From positions 1 to 35,259 of the forward strand of contig JAPOYI010000163.1 of assembly GCA_026706665.1 (NCBI GenBank): a stretch of DNA of 35,259 bases, read 5' to 3'. The position numbers were made by a program, and so were the translations under genes. Under the pieces are notes generated by a model. That model had not been told where the DNA came from, did not search any database, and saw nothing but the letters and a program-made list of their open reading frames with translations. Every line of letters begins with the position of its first letter. Position 1 is the first letter of the stretch. This DNA comes from Gammaproteobacteria bacterium. GTDB taxonomy: Bacteria; Pseudomonadota; Gammaproteobacteria; Pseudomonadales; Azotimanducaceae. This document shows, one piece after another, positions 33,227-35,259 of the stretch.

Positions 33227-34537
33227 GTGCTGCTGAGCTTCCGGATCGAGGGCTTCAAGAGCTATGCGGACGCCGCGCTCACGTTGGCCCGCAATCGGAG
33301 CCATCAAGGTTGCCCATCGCCGCTGTCCGTACTCATCGGCGCCAACGCGTCGGGCAAGACAAACCTTATCGAAGGCCTCCGGCTGGTATCCACCATCGCT
33401 GCAGGAACGAGGCTCGACACCCTCCGCTCAGGATCGGGCACAGCCGGATTGCGGGGGAGCCTACGCAACCTGGGTTATCGTGGCGCGTCTTCTTTCTCAT
33501 TCGAGTGTCTCACGGACTTCGAGGAGTATCCGCGGTATCGGATCACGCTCGAACTGCGCGACGATCGGTTGCACATCCGGGACGAAAGAGTGTGGAGCCA
33601 GTCGCGCAAGGTACCGTTGTTCGAGGTGTCCGGAGCGTCGGAGGGCCTGGCCAGCGACATCGAAGTCGCGTATGACAATTTTGCCCGCGGAGGCAAAAAG
33701 CCGCGAGTGACCTGCACGGACCAAATATCTCTGCTGGGCCAGCTGAGCAGTTCGGCACGCTTTCAGGCGACGCACAAGAAGGCACAAAGGGAGGTGCCAG
33801 AGTACTGCGCACGCTACCAAGCGTTGCTGGGGAACATCAGGCTGCTCGACCCGCGCCCGAGAGAAATGCGCGGCTACAGCTTCCGCAACGACAACGTACT
33901 CGACGAACATGGGACGAATCTCTCCGCCGTCCTCTTCAAATTGTGCCGAAACCCCGACGTAGCTATGACGGTTCTGGATTTCATCCGCGATGTCCCCGAG
34001 CAGGACATCGACGGAATCGGCTTCATCGAGACGGAGCGTGGCGACGTCATGGTCAAGCTCGCTGAAACTTTCGGTAGACAAGGGACTGAGTACGATGCAT
34101 CCCAGCTATCCGACGGAACGCTGCGGATTCTGGCGGTCGCCGCAGCCGCTCTGTCTGCCCCCGAAGGGGGGATCATGATCGTTGAGGAGATCGACAACGG
34201 TGTCCATCCTAGCCGGGTGGAGGGACTGCTCGAACGCCTATCGAGTGTCGCCAGCGAACGGAAGTTCAAGGTGCTGGTAACGAGTCACAATCCGGCGCTT
34301 CTCGACGCCTTGCCGGACGAGGCTGTGCGGGACGTCGTGTACTGCTTTCGGGACGCCGCGCATGGGAGCAGCCGACTTACTCGACTGGAGGAGATCCCCG
34401 ACTTTCCCCGGCTGCTGATGCACGGCCCGCTCGGGAGGCTGGTGACTGAGCGCACGCTTGATCGGTTCGTCAAGACTGGAGCCGATCGAGAGGATCGCCA
34501 AAGGCGCGCGTTGGCTTGGCTGGATGCTCGGAAATGA
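33227..34537 (+). CDS. AAA-family ATPase with RecF/SMC-like architecture
   Basis: This 436-residue protein begins FRIEGFKSYADAALTL, as do RecF, OLD and AAA_15/21 ATPases. Walker A is IGANASGKTN (residues about 37-46). An ABC-type signature SQLSDGTLR is at 292-300, Walker B IMIVEEID at 316-323, and the H-loop TSHNP at 352-356. There is no TOPRIM domain, so it is not an OLD nuclease itself. A GTG at 33227 is the best start. The PIN gene overlaps its end, suggesting that the ATPase controls a nuclease partner, as in PARIS- or Septu-like systems. That comparison is by architecture only. Confidence 0.88.
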   Translation: MLLSFRIEGFKSYADAALTLARNRSHQGCPSPLSVLIGANASGKTNLIEGLRLVSTIAAGTRLDTLRSGSGTAGLRGSLRNLGYRGASSFSFECLTDFEEYPRYRITLELRDDRLHIRDERVWSQSRKVPLFEVSGASEGLASDIEVAYDNFARGGKKPRVTCTDQISLLGQLSSSARFQATHKKAQREVPEYCARYQALLGNIRLLDPRPREMRGYSFRNDNVLDEHGTNLSAVLFKLCRNPDVAMTVLDFIRDVPEQDIDGIGFIETERGDVMVKLAETFGRQGTEYDASQLSDGTLRILAVAAAALSAPEGGIMIVEEIDNGVHPSRVEGLLERLSSVASERKFKVLVTSHNPALLDALPDEAVRDVVYCFRDAAHGSSRLTRLEEIPDFPRLLMHGPLGRLVTERTLDRFVKTGADREDRQRRALAWLDARK

Positions 34538-35036
34538 GTTGTCGGGGCGACTGGTCGTTGCGGCACACGAAGTGAAGTCCATCGTCCTCGTAGATACGTC
34601 CATCCTGCTCAACGTCCTGCGCGTGCCGTCCAAGAGTGGCGACAAGGAGACCGTCATGGCGGAGTTGGAGGAACACGTACGGGCCTACAACCAGTTGTTT
34701 CTGCCGATGGCGACGGTCGTCGAGACGGGCAATCACATCGCACAGATCAAGCAAAACGGGACGCAGCGGCGTCGGTGCGCAAAGGAGTTGCTAGAGGTCG
34801 TTCGTATGGCTCGCGATGATGATGTGCTTTGGACCCTCGTGGATCTGCCTGATCGTGATCGGCTCATGGTCTGGCTCGACCGTTTCCCTGACCAAGCGAT
34901 GCGTGGCGTGGGGCTTGGCGATGTCTCGATCATTGACGAATGGCACCGAGCCTGTCAGCGCCATCCAGCCTGGCGGGTCGCGATCTGGTCACTGGACGCC
35001 CATTTGCAGGGATATGAACGAGGGCCCTCGGTGTAA
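34524..35036 (+). CDS. PIN-domain-like putative nuclease paired with the ATPase
   Basis: This protein is about 170 residues. IVLVDTSILLNVL gives a catalytic Asp24. TVVETGNHI gives Glu67. GLGDVSIIDEW gives Asp133 and IWSLDAHL gives Asp158, so the four PIN acids are present. The start at ATG 34524 overlaps the ATPase end by 14 bases. GTG 34572 is an alternative that trims a loosely conserved leader. Unlike VapC pairs there is no small antitoxin, and the ATPase may instead restrain or activate it. The substrate could be tRNA, given the nearby RNA ligase. Confidence 0.75.
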   Translation: MLGNELSGRLVVAAHEVKSIVLVDTSILLNVLRVPSKSGDKETVMAELEEHVRAYNQLFLPMATVVETGNHIAQIKQNGTQRRRCAKELLEVVRMARDDDVLWTLVDLPDRDRLMVWLDRFPDQAMRGVGLGDVSIIDEWHRACQRHPAWRVAIWSLDAHLQGYERGPSV

Positions 35037-35091
35037 GGCGTTAACCGATGGCCAAGTGGAGTCCGGGTGCGTGCTCTATCAATTCTGATAG

Positions 35092-35259
35092 ATGACACTT
35101 CAGGGTCTAGAGAGTGCAGATCAGACATGCAGGATCATCGCTGTCGTCGAGCTTTACCTGCTCCTGCCAAGTCAACGTTGGTGCCTTTTGATTGCGGATA
35201 GCAGCTCGCTCACCACCGGCAACGTGCTCGACATGTACAAGTCCATCGGCTGGGAACTC
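35092..35259 (+). CDS. Possible start of a gene running off the window
   Basis: An ATG at 35092 opens a frame of 56 codons with no stop before the window ends (MTLQGLESADQTCRIIAVVE at its start, SSSLTTGNVLDMYKSIGWEL at its end). No clear ribosome-binding site is seen and I recognise no family. It could be the 5' end of a small gene or chance. Confidence 0.25.
   Translation, partial: MTLQGLESADQTCRIIAVVELYLLLPSQRWCLLIADSSSLTTGNVLDMYKSIGWEL

Noticed and set aside
1-35259. CRISPR arrays, tRNA or rRNA genes
   Set aside because: No regularly spaced repeats, cloverleaf or ribosomal signatures were noticed on either strand. A tRNA next to the integrase fragment at 9641 was looked for and not found.

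Overview
The window comes from a GC-rich Gram-negative bacterium, most likely an uncultured proteobacterium. The evidence is a TonB-dependent outer-membrane receptor, exported proteins with Gram-negative signal peptides, IS3-type debris and several PIN-type toxin-antitoxin pairs. The many phytanoyl-CoA-dioxygenase-like, SnoaL-like, Gfo/Idh/MocA and DUF1080 genes recall marine or host-associated scavengers, but I cannot name a genus from the sequence alone.

Bases 1-9,800 are an accessory region of broken, lower-GC and mosaic DNA. It holds an IS3 fragment, a Phd/ParD-like antitoxin with a decayed ParE-like toxin, and two related polymorphic-toxin modules on the minus strand. Module 1 is an RHS-repeat tip ending in a secretory phospholipase A2-like domain, followed by an overlapping exported ankyrin protein and then a multi-pass membrane protein. 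Module 2 has nearly the same RHS core but an unrelated C-terminus, followed by an exported HEAT-like protein. The toxin tips diverge right after a shared cysteine-rich motif. Both RHS genes lack a normal 5' end: module 1 is cut by a repeat and carries a 113-bp insertion flanked by CTAG, and module 2 is fused to an integrase N-terminus. A 0.45-kb block (ParE remnant plus the end of the membrane-protein gene) recurs on both sides of module 1, so the region reads as a tandem array of toxin/immunity/membrane-protein units.

Bases 9,990-16,100 hold a TonB-dependent receptor with a strong terminator, an SDR dehydrogenase, a toxin-first PIN/RHH toxin-antitoxin pair and a large unrecognised His-rich protein. 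Bases 16,071-20,143 form a minus-strand operon (Gfo/Idh/MocA oxidoreductase, molybdenum hydroxylase large subunit, PhyH dioxygenase), divergent from a second Gfo/Idh/MocA gene at 20,248. Bases 21,365-28,136 form a closely spaced minus-strand run of seven genes: DUF1080, PhyH, two-domain SnoaL-like, SnoaL-like, PhyH, exported helical-repeat protein, PhyH. This looks like a catabolic cluster in which non-heme iron oxygenases and NAD-dependent dehydrogenases act on an organic substrate, possibly imported by the TonB receptor and the MFS permease.

Bases 28,200-32,400 carry a VapBC pair with a palindromic operator, a TauD-family dioxygenase, an MFS permease and a mannonate-dehydratase-like TIM barrel. 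Bases 32,492-35,033 carry an RNA ligase, an AAA ATPase with an ABC-type signature, and a PIN-domain protein in one tight plus-strand cassette. This resembles a nuclease-ATPase defence or RNA-repair module that I cannot match to a named system. No tRNA, rRNA or CRISPR array was seen.
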